Shown: positions 62,760-64,000 of the stretch, piece by piece
Position numbering within the stretch: position 1 is the stretch's first letter
Layout of the letters: each line of letters starts with the position of its first letter
From: Sanguinoderma infundibulare
Taxonomy: Eukaryota > Basidiomycota > Agaricomycetes > Polyporales > Polyporaceae
Length of the DNA stretch: 64,000 nt
Assembly (NCBI GenBank): GCA_032821775.1
Contig: JAVLRN010000008.1
Coordinates: forward strand, 1,364,001-1,428,000
Direction: 5' to 3'
The notes under the pieces: generated by a model
The model's input: the letters and a program-made list of their open reading frames with translations, nothing else
What the model was told of the DNA's origin: nothing
Databases searched by the model: none
Translations under genes and position numbers: made by a program

Positions 62760-64000
62760 TCAAGACGGACGCCCACCCTGACCTCGGTCCTTGGCCACCC
62801 CAGTATTACCAGCGGTGCCACATTCCGCCACGCCAATGCTTTTCCAGACGCCAGCACTCTCCAATGAAGGGCGGGTTACCATGATCTGTGTCAAGGTCGC
62901 ATGCTCGAGTTGAGAACGGCCGAGTGCAATGATGAAAATGATCACCATCGGGTACATGGCCTGGAAGTCCGCCGCATCATGAGTTTTTATTGTCCCCATG
63001 CTACCAGCCCGATGTGCTTACAATAAGGTGAATCACACACCCGTAGGTGAAAGCAGAGAACCCACTCACGAACGTGCGAGTGTGACCTGTCGTTGTTTGG
63101 TTGGCCGCGATGTATATGATTGAGATTGCCTAGCCACATCCAACTTGAAGTTAGCGAGCGGCGACCCAAAGTGAGCACATCAATACCCACTAAAATAATA
63201 AAATATGCGGTTCCCATCTCGACAAGCAGCATGAGGACGCCCAACACGAATCTGCGCCCCTTGTCTTCTGTGAAGTGGCCCCGGAGAGACCTCCGATGCT
63301 GCCTGTATATCCGCCGGGAATCAGTGGCCACCGAAGCCATCACCGTATCACGTCAAACGCACCAAGCCTTCACTGCGATGAGAATTGTAGCAAGCAGGTT
63401 CATGACGAGCGAGAGGCCCACCGAGATTTCCAGGTATGGATGTGGGGCCATGATATTTACTAGGACACCCAGTCCGTCAGGCGGGCCCGCCCTAGCCTGT
63501 ATACTCGCCCGAACCGACCCGAGAGCTGTCTCAACCCATTTCGTTCCAGAAGTTGAGCATCAGTGTCACGCCAAGCGATTAGATGTATGGACGACGCACT
63601 GAGCGCCGCCACAAGCACAATGGCCCTATCCAATACACGCGCCTATTCCGCCACAGCACACACACACGCCACCACACGATCGCGTCCCCCATCAACGCCT
63701 ACCGTTCCGGACGTCAGTCATGCCAACGCGTGGATAGGAACATCGCGCTACTCACTGGCACATACATTGAATGTGAGGCACATGGTCGCTATCCATGCCG
63801 CCGTCAGAGGGGACATTCCACCGTCGACAGGAACCGCGGCCGACTCCGGAAAAATCTATGATGCGGTTCTTCGCCATCGCCATGTGCGGTGCAATACGTC
63901 ACTGTAGGCGCATAGAGAAGATCGATGCACGCGATCATCACCGCGACAGGCGCGCTCCTTGCGCTTTCGACCTGGATGGAATTGCGAGATGAGCCGGTAT
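62760..64000 (-). pseudogene. Multi-pass membrane protein, copy B; 5' end off window, probable frameshift
   Basis: Paralogue of copy A on the same strand. Recognisable exons in order are VAVMIACIDLLYAPT, LTAAWIATMCLTFN spliced to ALMGDAIVWWRVCVLWRNRR then VYW, EISVGLSLVMNLLATILIAV then KAW spliced to QHRRSLRGHFTEDKGRRFVL, VLMLLVEMGTAYFIILVGID, AISIIYIAANQTTTGHTRTF, and AMYPMVIIFIIALGRSQLEH. Splice junctions match copy A in position and phase. Near 63622-63632 the frame that reads RNRRVYW does not continue into AIVLVAAL, which is the frame needed downstream; a one-base insertion or two-base deletion would reconcile them. This may be a real lesion or a sequencing error. The start codon lies beyond the right edge. 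Confidence 0.72.

Overview
The window is nuclear DNA of a filamentous basidiomycete, most likely an Agaricomycete. The genes are GC-rich and interrupted by many 45-80 bp GT-AG introns. Most proteins are fungal housekeeping families: the PRP43 helicase, proteasome beta-7, glycogen synthase, ornithine carbamoyltransferase, CLF1, NBS1 and MAK21. Others are typical of Basidiomycota or Agaricomycetes: a CAP59/CMT1-type mannosyltransferase, a HET-domain protein and a duplicated multi-pass membrane family. I traced exon structures by hand from open frames, splice sites and codon phase. Names come from remembered family motifs, not from a search.

Layout. 1-1554 (-): 5' part of a KDM4-type JmjN/JmjC demethylase. 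2293-4325 (-): secreted/one-pass membrane protein. 5668-7806 (-): S53 sedolisin protease. 8716-10136 (-): L-serine dehydratase. 10426-13363 (-): PRP43, divergent from 13620-15247 (+) proteasome beta-7. 16236-19232 (+): unrecognised low-complexity protein. 20427-22411 (-): CMT1-like GT69, divergent from 22655-25988 (+) MAK21/NOC1. 26545-29657 (-): glycogen synthase. 30191-31380 (-): ornithine carbamoyltransferase, divergent from 31673-34625 (+) CLF1. 36251-38804 (-): LDB17/SPIN90-like, with a long hairpin in its 3' flank. 39829-44009 (+): NBS1, with a foldback element in an intron. 44958-46815 (-): HET-domain gene whose start codon is followed directly by TGA. 48267-52482 (-): Byr4/Bfa1-like. 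53993-56532 (-): HAM1-like. 57755-60058 (+): F-box protein. 60194-61761 (-) and 62760 to beyond 64000 (-): two paralogous multi-pass membrane genes, separated by two adjacent TA-flanked MITEs.

The first 44 kb is mostly conserved housekeeping genes, often in head-to-head pairs sharing 240-290 bp. The last 20 kb is more accessory: an incompatibility-type gene with a lesion, a tandem membrane-gene duplication with a probable frameshift, and small transposon relics. No clear tRNA, rRNA, snRNA or CRISPR feature was seen. The most unusual signals are the ~75 bp-arm hairpin just after the LDB17-like stop codon, the intronic foldback element, the MITE pair, and the HET start-codon lesion. I found no convincing new multi-gene system.
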